Positions 1 through 5,375 of a stretch of DNA of 7,204 nucleotides are shown one piece after another. The stretch comes from Candidatus Finniella inopinata. Lineage in GTDB: Bacteria; Pseudomonadota; Alphaproteobacteria; Paracaedibacterales; CAITNM01. The DNA is taken from the NCBI GenBank assembly GCA_945903885.1, contig CAMDPB010000050.1, positions 1 to 7,204 of the forward strand, written 5' to 3'. A model generated the notes under the pieces. It made no database searches. It saw only the letters and a program-made list of their open reading frames with translations, and had not been told where the DNA came from. Numbering within the stretch: the first letter of the stretch is position 1; the number at the start of each line of letters is the position of its first letter. The translations under genes were made by a program, and so were the position numbers.

Positions 1-167
1 AGTTCCTCTTGACTAATGTCATGCTTACCAACTTTTACAACAGGTCGGTGAGCAAAAAATTTATAGACAACATCGCCAATGCCCCACAGTCCAAAGCTTA
101 AAACAATAAGCCAAAGCAATATTTTAACAAACCACTTGTGGGCATGATCCCGAAATACTTGTAGCAT
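1..167 (-). CDS. ppiD: PpiD/SurA-N-type periplasmic peptidyl-prolyl isomerase chaperone (N-terminal fragment)
   Basis: Only the first 55 codons are present; the gene continues beyond the left edge. The translation begins MLQVFRDHAHKWFVKILLWL, followed by a hydrophobic stretch (about residues 12-37) ending in SFGLWGIGDVVYKFF, then VVKVGKHDISQEE. A short cationic N-terminus, a single membrane anchor with the SFGxWGIGD signature, and a 'V.KVG...IS..E' entry into the chaperone domain are typical of PpiD and related SurA_N proteins. Such proteins are inner-membrane anchored, face the periplasm, and help newly exported outer-membrane proteins fold. The parvulin PPIase domain would lie outside the window, so catalytic competence cannot be judged. 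The ATG at 167 was chosen because the membrane anchor follows it at the usual distance; an in-frame GTG lies two codons upstream (171-173). There is no clear Shine-Dalgarno. It is divergent from tpiA across 85 bp. Confidence 0.82.
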   Translation of the reverse strand, partial: MLQVFRDHAHKWFVKILLWLIVLSFGLWGIGDVVYKFFAHRPVVKVGKHDISQEE

Positions 168-252
168 ATACACATAACATTTATAGATTTCAACTTACTA
201 ACACTACTGAAAAACAGCGAGTTCGGCAAGATTAAGCATTAAGGAGAATGTG
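168..252. other. Divergent intergenic region between ppiD-like gene and tpiA
   Basis: This 85-bp AT-rich spacer must hold the 5' signals for both divergent genes. Next to tpiA there is a strong Shine-Dalgarno (AAGGAG, 241-246). On the minus strand a TATAAA-like hexamer (plus-strand positions 181-186 region, TTATAG) lies close to the ppiD-like start, but I find no well-spaced -35 partner. ATTAAG occurs twice with a 7-bp period (231-236 and 238-243). No convincing sigma-70 or sigma-54 promoter can be assigned by eye. Confidence 0.4.
241..246 (+). promoter_or_regulatory. Ribosome binding site of tpiA
   Basis: AAGGAG is a perfect Shine-Dalgarno core, 6 nt before the ATG at 253. It lies only 3 nt before the in-frame GTG at 250, which is too close, so it decides the start in favour of the ATG. 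It is the strongest ribosome binding site seen in this window. Confidence 0.8.
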
Positions 253-930
253 ATGCAAAAATGGGTTGTGGCAAATTGGAAGATGAATGGTTCAAAAAAT
301 CTTCTGAATGAATATAAAAAAATCTTTCAAAAACATGAAAAACTTATTGTTTGCACGCCTTTTATTTACTTAGGAGAGTCTGCGGAGATAAATCTAGGTG
401 CGCAAAATATTCATTGGCAACCCAAAGGTGCTTATACAGGCGAAGTTAGTGCGTCAATGCTTGTTGAATTTGGCGTGAAGTATTGTTTAGTGGGGCATTC
501 TGAAAGACGCCAGCACTTTCATGAAACAAATACTGATGTGCGAGCAAAAGCAGAAACATGTTTGGGGGCAGACATTATGCCGATTATTTGCATAGGTGAA
601 ACGTTGGAACAATATGAGGCGAATCAAACCCATGAAGTGCTTGAACGGCAGTTAGCTGAGTGTTTACCAAGAGGGCAAGGCTTTTGGATAGCCTATGAGC
701 CTGTATGGGCAATTGGCACAGGAATAACTCCAACAACTGATGAAATTTCAGAGGTTCATTCGATGTTAAGAGAAAAATTACCAAATACCACATTATTGTA
801 TGGGGGCTCGGTTAATGGTGATAATGCAGCGACGATCTTTTCTATGCCAAACGTTGACGGTGCTTTGGTTGGTGGCGCTAGTTTGGATATGGCAACTATC
901 ACCAAGATTTACTCAGCTTCTGCTAAGTAA
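253..930 (+). CDS. tpiA: Triosephosphate isomerase (short form)
   Basis: This cytoplasmic glycolytic and gluconeogenic enzyme interconverts dihydroxyacetone phosphate and glyceraldehyde 3-phosphate. All landmarks are visible: the ANWKMNG motif with the substrate-binding Asn8 and Lys10, GAYTGEVSASML (59-70), the GHSERR motif with catalytic His82 (81-86), YEPVWAIGTG with the general base Glu149 and loop 6 (148-157), the phosphate-binding YGGSVNGDNA (183-192) and GALVGGASL (203-211). The protein is only 225 residues, against about 250-255 for typical bacterial TpiA (E. coli 255). Aligning the motifs by eye, the missing residues are spread over helix/loop segments: about 12 between Lys10 and His82, about 5 between His82 and Glu149, and several before YGGSV. 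No strand carrying an active-site residue is lost. An in-frame GTG at 250 would add one residue, but AAGGAG at 241-246 fits the ATG at 253 better. The gene appears monocistronic, with a terminator candidate just downstream. Confidence 0.97.
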   Translation: MQKWVVANWKMNGSKNLLNEYKKIFQKHEKLIVCTPFIYLGESAEINLGAQNIHWQPKGAYTGEVSASMLVEFGVKYCLVGHSERRQHFHETNTDVRAKAETCLGADIMPIICIGETLEQYEANQTHEVLERQLAECLPRGQGFWIAYEPVWAIGTGITPTTDEISEVHSMLREKLPNTTLLYGGSVNGDNAATIFSMPNVDGALVGGASLDMATITKIYSASAK

Positions 931-985
931 TTCCTTGCTTGCGCCAAGATTATTCTGTTTAAGCGAAAATTAGCTTTTGGAATTA
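931..985. other. Convergent intergenic spacer after tpiA
   Basis: This 55-bp spacer separates the convergent ends of tpiA and the DUF4424 gene. It holds a small CTTG-CGC-CAAG hairpin (938-948) without a T-tract, an AAGC/GCTT inverted repeat (961-964 and 973-976), and the left arm of the stronger terminator hairpin described separately. Confidence 0.5.
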
Positions 986-1004
986 TTATTTCCATAAGTT
1001 TTTT
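974..1004 (+). terminator. Candidate Rho-independent terminator of tpiA
   Basis: Arms 974-982 (CTTTTGGAA) and 990-998 (TTCCATAAG) pair as 8 bp with one T-T mismatch around a 7-nt loop (983-989). They are followed directly by six T residues (999-1004). The hairpin extends over the stop codon and last codons of the convergent DUF4424 gene. On the minus strand the stem is followed by a weaker TAATTTTC run, so it might also help end that gene. The stem is AT-rich, so efficiency is uncertain. Confidence 0.55.
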
Positions 1005-2146
1005 ATCTTTTTCCATACATTCTGTATAGAAAAAGTAGGCTGTTCTGAATTTTCCAAATCATTAAACGGAAGAATCCATATTCGTAAGTCTTCTGTTGGC
1101 TTAAAATTCTCAAGATTAATCACGTAAACGCCATTTCTTTGACGTTTCATAGGGTATTTACCATCCAAAATTATTAAATCATTTGAGTGAGTAGGATGAA
1201 TTTCCAAATGAAATTTCCCAATTGGACCGCGCCAATTAGCGCCTGTTTTTAAAACATACCGCACCTCATAGAGCTGCTTAGACTTAGATTTTTTCTTTTT
1301 TGAATCGTGTCGCCATTGTTCTATAAATTCCTCAAGATACTGAGAATCAAACGTACATTCATCTAAGTTGATTGAGTTGTTTCGATGATTTCTTACATTT
1401 TTCCGATCATTAAATGCTTCAATTTCGATCCAATACATACCATACGAGGGGGTGTATGAATGTTCTACATGTGTGATTTTATTAGCTAAAAATTCCTGTG
1501 CCCACGTATAGGTTGTTTGTAGGTACCAGTTAGGACGCTCTCTTGCATCCAATAAGCCCAACTCTTTGAGTGTTTCCTTAAGCCCAGGAAGCAAATCCAT
1601 TGGAGCAGGTTCAACAAACCCCCTTAAGTATGCTGAAGAAATGGGGATGCGATGTTTTCTTAAAATATCAGTTATGTCTTTTCCGTTTGGATTGTAAGCG
1701 CGAAGATGACGCTCGAATTCAACCGTTTTATCATTAATAAAAACTGTAAAATCAATGATTTCAGCATGCTTCATCTGTTCTGCCAAACTTACGGAAGCTT
1801 TATTATCATCGCCATACAGAGTTCTTAAAGCAATTTGTGCTTCATCCCAATTAGCATATGGGTACATATCATCCATATCATAAGGTGAGCGAGGTAATGG
1901 AAACCCGACAGAAATTTTCTTATCTGCTCCGTGATTAAAAAAATCATAGGTAACTTTAATTTTCTTAATGGAAATTTCAAGATTTTCTGAAGCCATCTCA
2001 ATATCTGGCTCTTGATTTTCAATTACAATGCCGCCCGAAGCAACTGTAACTTTGGTGTCATTCGCGTACAAGATAGTGAAATACGCTAAAAGCAGAGAGA
2101 AAGAAATAAAGCGTACAAAGAATTTATTCGTAATATTATAACTCAT
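986..2146 (-). CDS. Exported DUF4424-family protein
   Basis: A 386-residue protein with a Sec signal peptide: a basic start, a hydrophobic core (about residues 9-27) and a likely cleavage after LYA28 before Asn29. The mature N-terminus has ASGGIVIENQEPDIEMASENLEIS (36-59) and then VTYDFFNHGADKKISVGFPLP (65-85). That is the pattern I associate with DUF4424: a GG(L/I) element, then 'IxMxSExLxIS', then an alternating beta segment with a conserved F-P-(L/M)-P. Later come TTYTWAQEF (211-219), HVEHSYTPSYG (226-236) and YVLKTGANWRGPIGKFHLEI (297-316), also typical of the family. A basic patch (KKKKSKSK, 283-290) interrupts the C-terminal half. The protein is probably periplasmic or surface-exposed and beta-rich; no enzyme motif is seen and the family's function is not established. 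It is transcribed alone, opposite to both neighbours, from a promoter within 60 bp. There is no obvious Shine-Dalgarno before the ATG. Confidence 0.78.
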   Translation of the reverse strand: MSYNITNKFFVRFISFSLLLAYFTILYANDTKVTVASGGIVIENQEPDIEMASENLEISIKKIKVTYDFFNHGADKKISVGFPLPRSPYDMDDMYPYANWDEAQIALRTLYGDDNKASVSLAEQMKHAEIIDFTVFINDKTVEFERHLRAYNPNGKDITDILRKHRIPISSAYLRGFVEPAPMDLLPGLKETLKELGLLDARERPNWYLQTTYTWAQEFLANKITHVEHSYTPSYGMYWIEIEAFNDRKNVRNHRNNSINLDECTFDSQYLEEFIEQWRHDSKKKKSKSKQLYEVRYVLKTGANWRGPIGKFHLEIHPTHSNDLIILDGKYPMKRQRNGVYVINLENFKPTEDLRIWILPFNDLENSEQPTFSIQNVWKKIKNLWK

Positions 2147-2174
2147 AGAGCAACTATCAATGACATCTTCAGCT

Positions 2175-2204
2175 AATATAGCTTTAGGGGTGTGAAATTC
2201 ACAA
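2175..2204 (-). promoter_or_regulatory. Sigma-70-type promoter of the DUF4424 gene
   Basis: Read on the minus strand, TTGTGA (2204-2199; 4 of 6 to TTGACA) is followed after 18 bp by TATATT (2180-2175; 5 of 6 to TATAAT). Transcription would start near 2168, giving a leader of about 20 nt before the ATG at 2146. This is the best-matched promoter I can find in the window, assigned by consensus only. Confidence 0.5.
2191..2203. promoter_or_regulatory. 13-bp perfect palindrome overlapping the -35 element (operator candidate)
   Basis: TGTGAAATTCACA is a perfect 6-1-6 inverted repeat. It covers five of the six -35 bases of the predicted DUF4424 promoter, the position of a repressor operator. The half-site TGTGA resembles that of CRP-family regulators, but CRP sites have six bases between TGTGA and TCACA and this has three, so a CRP site is not supported. 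Which protein binds, if any, is unknown. Confidence 0.4.
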
Positions 2205-2294
2205 GAATATAGTGCATCTTATTTTTTTGCGAAGCTTAAAATCAAAAAAAGTTTATGCTAGGCTTCATCTTAGGTATTACCAACAGAAATAATT

Positions 2295-3242
2295 ATGACT
2301 ATTGCATTTGTGTATCCGGGGCAAGGTTCCCAAGTTATTGGAATGGCGAAAGATTTATATGATAATTTTGCCGTTGCTAAAAATGTGCTTGATACAGTTT
2401 GTGAAGTTCTAAAGCAAGACCTGAAAACAATAATGTTTGAAGGACCGGTAGATGAGTTAACATTAACAGAAAACACACAGCCGGTGTTACTTGCAGCAAG
2501 CATGATGGCGCAAAAGGTGTTGGAAGCTGAACTTGGAAAACCTATACAGAAGCTTGCAAGTGCTGTGGCTGGCCATTCTTTAGGTGAGTATTCAGCATTA
2601 ACGGCAGCGGGTTGTTTTTCATTAGAAAATGCAGCAGTTCTTGTAAGGTTACGCGGAAGTGCAATGCAAAAAGCTGTGCCTGTTGGGCAAGGGGCCATGG
2701 CGGCAATTCTTGGACTTGAAATGGCTCAGGTAGAAGAGCTATTGCGTAACGTGCCAAATAAAAATTGGGTTGCACAAATTGCTAATGATAATTCCCCAGG
2801 GCAAATAGTGGTGAGCGGCCATGCAGACGCCATTGCATGGGTTATTGAGCAAGCAAAAGAAAAAGGAGCAAAACGAGCGCTTCCATTGCCTGTAAGTGCC
2901 CCATTTCACAGCTCACTTATGGAACCAGCAGCGCTTGTAATGGAAAAAGCTTTAAGTACAGTGAATACAAATCAACCGAAGGTTAACGTATATGCAAACG
3001 TCACAGCTATGACTGTAGATCACCCTGCAGAAATTGCGCCGCTTTTGGTGGCACAGATTACAGGCAGAGTACGTTGGACAGAATCGATTGCTAACATGCA
3101 TAAGCATGGAATTAATACTTTCGTTGAAATAGGTACGGGCAAAGTGCTTTCTGGTTTAATTAAACGCATTGCGCCAGAAGCTAATGTTTATAATTTCGGC
3201 AATAAGGATGAATTACAATCTGTTACAGCTTTATGGATGTAA
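2295..3242 (+). CDS. fabD: Malonyl-CoA:ACP transacylase
   Basis: FabD moves the malonyl group from malonyl-CoA to acyl carrier protein, supplying the extender for type II fatty-acid synthesis in the cytoplasm. The 315-residue protein has the full motif set: YPGQGSQ (7-13), GHSLGEYSAL with nucleophile Ser95 (93-102), LRGSAMQ with malonyl-carboxylate-binding Arg120, QIANDNSPGQIVVSGH (161-176), SAPFHSSLM with catalytic His205 (201-209), and the C-terminal RVRWTESI...FVEIGTGKVLSGLIKRI. Length matches the family (about 310). The ATG at 2295 sits six residues before YPGQGSQ, as expected, although no Shine-Dalgarno precedes it. It is the first gene of an apparent three-gene operon: cutA begins one base after its stop. 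In many bacteria fabD is next to fabH, fabG or acpP; none of those is beside it here. Confidence 0.97.
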   Translation: MTIAFVYPGQGSQVIGMAKDLYDNFAVAKNVLDTVCEVLKQDLKTIMFEGPVDELTLTENTQPVLLAASMMAQKVLEAELGKPIQKLASAVAGHSLGEYSALTAAGCFSLENAAVLVRLRGSAMQKAVPVGQGAMAAILGLEMAQVEELLRNVPNKNWVAQIANDNSPGQIVVSGHADAIAWVIEQAKEKGAKRALPLPVSAPFHSSLMEPAALVMEKALSTVNTNQPKVNVYANVTAMTVDHPAEIAPLLVAQITGRVRWTESIANMHKHGINTFVEIGTGKVLSGLIKRIAPEANVYNFGNKDELQSVTALWM

Positions 3243-3243
3243 T

Positions 3244-3552
3244 GTGATTATCGTCTACACAACAGTTGAAAAGCCTGAGCAAGCTGAGAATATTGCACAA
3301 ATTCTGTTGACTGAACGCTTGGTTGCGTGTGCAAATATGTGGCCGATTCATTCAATGTATACGTTCAATGGAAAATTGGTGAAGTCTACAGAGATTGGCG
3401 TGTATTTAAAAACAAGTGCTGCTCGTGAAGACGCTGTCTATAACCGATTGGTTGAGCTTCACCCTTATGAGTGCCCGGCAATTATAACCATGAAGATTGA
3501 CCAGGCGCACCTGCCATTTGTGCATTGGCTACACGAACAAACGGGCAGTTAG
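3244..3552 (+). CDS. cutA: CutA family divalent-ion tolerance protein
   Basis: A 102-residue protein with the CutA1 pattern throughout: IIVYTTVEKPEQAENIAQILLTERLVACANMWPI (2-35), a MYTFNGKL strand (38-45), EIGVYLKTSA (50-59), and the signature ELHPYECPAII (71-81), ending with a hydrophobic helix (PFVHWLHEQT). CutA proteins are small ferredoxin-like trimers. They were first linked to copper tolerance in E. coli, but their molecular role is unsettled. The start is the GTG at 3244, one base after the fabD TAA, because homology begins exactly at IIVYTT. The open frame extends upstream into fabD, but that part is not CutA-like and is rich in residues expected from out-of-frame reading. GGAT inside the last fabD codons (3235-3238) may act as a weak ribosome site, and translational coupling to fabD is likely. 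Confidence 0.92.
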   Translation: MIIVYTTVEKPEQAENIAQILLTERLVACANMWPIHSMYTFNGKLVKSTEIGVYLKTSAAREDAVYNRLVELHPYECPAIITMKIDQAHLPFVHWLHEQTGS

Positions 3553-3840
3553 GTGTTATTATTTGATGACATGCCGCCATTTGCACAAAAAAATGAGACA
3601 GGGTTTTCATTTTGGGTAAGGGTTACTCCCAAGGCTTCTAAGAATCGTATTGGAGATTTGATGGAAGCAACCATGGGGCGAAAAATGCTTAAGGTGTATG
3701 TAACATCTGTGCCTGCAGATAATCTGGCTAATATTGCAGTTGTTGAAGTGTTGTCTAATTATTTGCATAAGTCGAAGTCAAAAATTCAAATTATTAGTGG
3801 TCATACAATGCGTGAAAAGCGCATTCAGGTTTTTGCGTAA
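3553..3840 (+). CDS. DUF167 (YggU-like) family protein
   Basis: A 95-residue protein matching the DUF167/YggU family: WVRVTPKASKNRIGDL (21-36), LKVYVTSVPADNLANIAVVEVLSNYL (46-71), and KIQIISGHTMREKRIQVF (77-94). Compare the usual 'V.V.PKA..N.I', 'L.V.v.a.PvdGkAN.ali..La' and 'i.sG...r.K.v.i'. Members are small alpha/beta proteins of unknown biochemical role. Here the usual Gly of the 'DGxAN' turn is Asn57 (ADNLAN), a minor deviation. The GTG at 3553 abuts the cutA stop with no spacer. An in-frame ATG at 3571 (Met7) is an alternative that still keeps the whole domain; neither has a good ribosome site at standard spacing. It is the last gene of the fabD operon, followed after about 35 bp by a terminator candidate. 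Confidence 0.88.
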   Translation: MLLFDDMPPFAQKNETGFSFWVRVTPKASKNRIGDLMEATMGRKMLKVYVTSVPADNLANIAVVEVLSNYLHKSKSKIQIISGHTMREKRIQVFA

Positions 3841-3853
3841 GATAGTGATATTA

Positions 3854-3866
3854 TTGATTGAATCAA
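3854..3866. promoter_or_regulatory. 13-bp perfect palindrome upstream of rpoN (operator candidate)
   Basis: TTGATTGAATCAA is a perfect 6-1-6 inverted repeat lying after the DUF167 stop codon. Its half-site TTGAT is that of FNR/Anr-type regulators, but those sites have four bases between TTGAT and ATCAA and here there are three. It could equally be part of a 3' end hairpin of the upstream transcript (stem of 6 A/U-rich pairs with a 1-nt loop, unlikely to fold). A regulatory role is speculative. Confidence 0.3.
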
Positions 3867-3875
3867 CTACTTTGC

Positions 3876-3903
3876 GGCCGCCTATGATATTCCGGCCATT
3901 TTT
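3876..3903 (+). terminator. Candidate Rho-independent terminator of the fabD operon
   Basis: GGCCG (3876-3880) pairs perfectly with CGGCC (3893-3897) across a 12-nt loop. It is followed after one A by TTTTT (3899-3903). The stem is all G/C in an otherwise AT-rich spacer, as expected of an intrinsic terminator. The short stem and fairly large loop lower confidence. It would separate fabD-cutA-DUF167 transcription from rpoN. Confidence 0.5.
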
Positions 3904-3952
3904 CCATCCAGCGTTTACTTATTGGTAAGCTTTTCTATGTACTATAAGAATT

Positions 3953-5356
3953 ATGAAAATAGGACCAAACATAGAAGCAAGGGTATCAACTACCCTAGCC
4001 ATGACTCCCAGGCTGCAGCAAGCTATTCGTTTGTTGCAACTGTCGGTTACCGAACTTAGTGTTTATGTAAATGAACAGGTATCGGAAAATCCTCTATTAA
4101 CCATTGAAACAGGTGACGAGTCATTGCCTACTCTTCAAGAAGATCCACAGGAATTTTCTTTAGATTGCGATGATGAAACCCCAAATGATAGTTTGCAGTT
4201 CGAAGAGCGTGATCCAATGCAAGAGGGTAATGCCCAAAATCCTCGTCTTCGTTGCGAGCAAACCCTTCAAGAGTATTTACAGTTACAATTATCATTAGTG
4301 GCAACTAATAACGATGAATATTTAACGGGGTTAGTTCTAATTAATTGCTTGAATGCTTATGGCTATCTTGAAGTTGGTGCACAAGAAATTGCAAGTCAAT
4401 TTGGAGCAGAGCTCGAGATTGTTGAAAAAATGATCGCTACTATGCAAAAATTTGACCCTATAGGAATTTTTTCAAGAAATGTTGAGGAGTGTTTAAGAGT
4501 ACAGCTTCAGGAAAAAAAAGCTTTAACTCCAGAAATGGATCTTGTTCTTCAAAATCTAGCAGGATTACTTCAAGGTAGTCCTAGTGTGTTGGCTCGAAAG
4601 TGTAAGTTAAGCATTGAGAATTTGCAAAAGTGTTTATCTGAGTTGCGAGAATTAAATCCACGTCCTGCTTCAGGATTTTTAACAAATACATACGATGACA
4701 ACGTTATTCCTGACGGATTTATTCACAAAAAGGCTGATAATACTTTTGTTTTTGAGCTAAATATTCACACTCTTCCTCAGGTGCTTTTGAACAGTCCATA
4801 CTACCACGAGTTGCGTGGTAAGCTGACAAAACCTGATGAAAAGCAGTTCTTGCAAGCGAAATTTGCTCATGCAAACTGGTTGATGCAGGCTCTCAATCAG
4901 CGGTTGGTTACTTTGAAACGAGTGGCTAGTGCTATTACCCAACATCAACAAGAATTTTTTTCAAAGGGTATGCATGGGTTGAAATCTTTGACCTTAAAAA
5001 CAATTGCTGATCAACTTGATATGCATGAAAGCACAGTAAGTCGTATAACAACGGCAAAGTACGTTAGTACTCCACGAGGAACTTTTGAATTAAAGTTTTT
5101 CTTCAGTCAGTCCATAACTTCAATTTCCGAAGGACAGGAAGACGTTTCAGCAAAGTCCGTTCAAAATGCGATTGCTGATTTTGTTAACAATGAGTCGCAA
5201 ACATCTCCGCTATCTGATGAACAACTGGTTGGAAAATTGGGCGAAAAAGGAATGCTTGTAGCTAGAAGAACTGTATCTAAGTATCGCAAAATCTTGAAAA
5301 TTCCATCATCTCAAGAAAGGCGTAATTACTACACTTTAGGTCTTAAGAAAGCATGA
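3953..5356 (+). CDS. rpoN: RNA polymerase sigma-54 factor
   Basis: RpoN directs RNA polymerase to -24/-12 promoters and needs an AAA+ enhancer-binding activator to open them. The 467-residue protein shows the standard layout: the Gln/Leu-rich activator-interacting region I (about 10-50, LAMTPRLQQAIRLLQLSVTEL), an acidic region II linker (about 53-95, rich in D and E), the core-binding domain (about 100-290, with ELNPRPASGF at 233-242), the helix-turn-helix (about 347-368, LKTIADQLDMHESTVSRITT) followed by KYVSTPRGTFELKFFF (369-384), and the RpoN box ARRTVSKYRK (437-446) that reads the -24 element. Length and motifs are normal, so it should be functional. The ATG at 3953 places region I at the usual distance; only a weak AAGAA precedes it. 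No activator, lptB, hpf or ptsN gene, common rpoN neighbours in proteobacteria, is adjacent. It converges on lptG with 2 bp between stops. Confidence 0.97.
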   Translation: MKIGPNIEARVSTTLAMTPRLQQAIRLLQLSVTELSVYVNEQVSENPLLTIETGDESLPTLQEDPQEFSLDCDDETPNDSLQFEERDPMQEGNAQNPRLRCEQTLQEYLQLQLSLVATNNDEYLTGLVLINCLNAYGYLEVGAQEIASQFGAELEIVEKMIATMQKFDPIGIFSRNVEECLRVQLQEKKALTPEMDLVLQNLAGLLQGSPSVLARKCKLSIENLQKCLSELRELNPRPASGFLTNTYDDNVIPDGFIHKKADNTFVFELNIHTLPQVLLNSPYYHELRGKLTKPDEKQFLQAKFAHANWLMQALNQRLVTLKRVASAITQHQQEFFSKGMHGLKSLTLKTIADQLDMHESTVSRITTAKYVSTPRGTFELKFFFSQSITSISEGQEDVSAKSVQNAIADFVNNESQTSPLSDEQLVGKLGEKGMLVARRTVSKYRKILKIPSSQERRNYYTLGLKKA

Positions 5357-5375
5357 TGCTAGCGATCATCTAGCA
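5357..5375. terminator. Hairpin across the rpoN/lptG convergent junction
   Basis: TGCTAG (5357-5362) pairs perfectly with CTAGCA (5370-5375) across a 7-nt loop. It begins at the base after the rpoN stop and covers the lptG stop and last codons. Its position suggests a role in ending one or both convergent transcripts, but there is no proper T-tract on either side, so it may be only a pause or RNA 3'-end stabilising hairpin. Confidence 0.3.

Larger units (their letters stand above)
2147..2294. other. Divergent intergenic region between DUF4424 gene and fabD
   Basis: This 148-bp region holds the minus-strand promoter and 13-bp palindrome listed separately. For fabD, a TATGCT hexamer (2254-2259) and a TTGCGA (2227-2232) are present, but 21 bp apart, too far for a normal sigma-70 promoter. 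GAAGC (2231-2235) and GCTTC (2262-2266) form a loose inverted repeat around them. There is no recognisable Shine-Dalgarno before the fabD ATG. Confidence 0.45.
3841..3952. other. Intergenic region between the DUF167 gene and rpoN
   Basis: This 112-bp region contains a 13-bp palindrome (3854-3866), a GC-rich hairpin with T-tract (3876-3903), and then an AT-rich stretch before rpoN. TTTACT (3914-3919) with a poor TATGTA (3936-3941) at 16 bp is the only sigma-70-like pair for rpoN. TATAAG (3943-3948) is a better hexamer but lies too close to the ATG unless the message starts at or within the first codons. I do not assign an rpoN promoter. Confidence 0.5.

Noticed and set aside
225..237. Possible sigma-54 promoter (GG...GC) upstream of tpiA
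   Set aside because: The GG (225-226) and GC (236-237) are separated by 9 bases, while sigma-54 promoters need 10, and the surrounding bases do not match the TGGCAC/TTGC context.
250..252. GTG at 250 as the tpiA start
   Set aside because: It is only 3 nt from the AAGGAG ribosome site, whereas the ATG at 253 has workable spacing and gives the normal TpiA N-terminus.
1825..2022. Short minus-strand open frame inside the DUF4424 gene
   Set aside because: It is a frame-shifted reading of the signal-bearing DUF4424 gene with no start context or recognisable domain. Other short frames at 584-793, 2542-2775, 3734-3928, 4757-4951, 6320-6505 and 6677-6859 were dismissed for the same reason.
2227..2259. 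Sigma-70 promoter for fabD (TTGCGA/TATGCT)
   Set aside because: The 21-bp spacing between the hexamers is outside the functional range, and both match the consensus poorly.
2270..2698. 142-codon minus-strand open frame opposite fabD
   Set aside because: It is antisense to a strongly conserved fabD, has a low-complexity Ala/Ser/Thr-rich composition typical of shadow frames, and resembles no family.
3169..3243. N-terminal extension of cutA overlapping fabD
   Set aside because: Homology to CutA starts at the GTG at 3244; the upstream part is just fabD read in another frame and bears no CutA resemblance.
3854..3866. Canonical FNR box
   Set aside because: FNR sites are TTGAT-N4-ATCAA; this has N3, so it is listed only as an unassigned palindrome.
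3874..3881. GC palindrome GCGGCCGC as a cloning artefact (NotI site)
   Set aside because: There is no vector-like sequence around it, and it is explained by the stem of a natural terminator hairpin.
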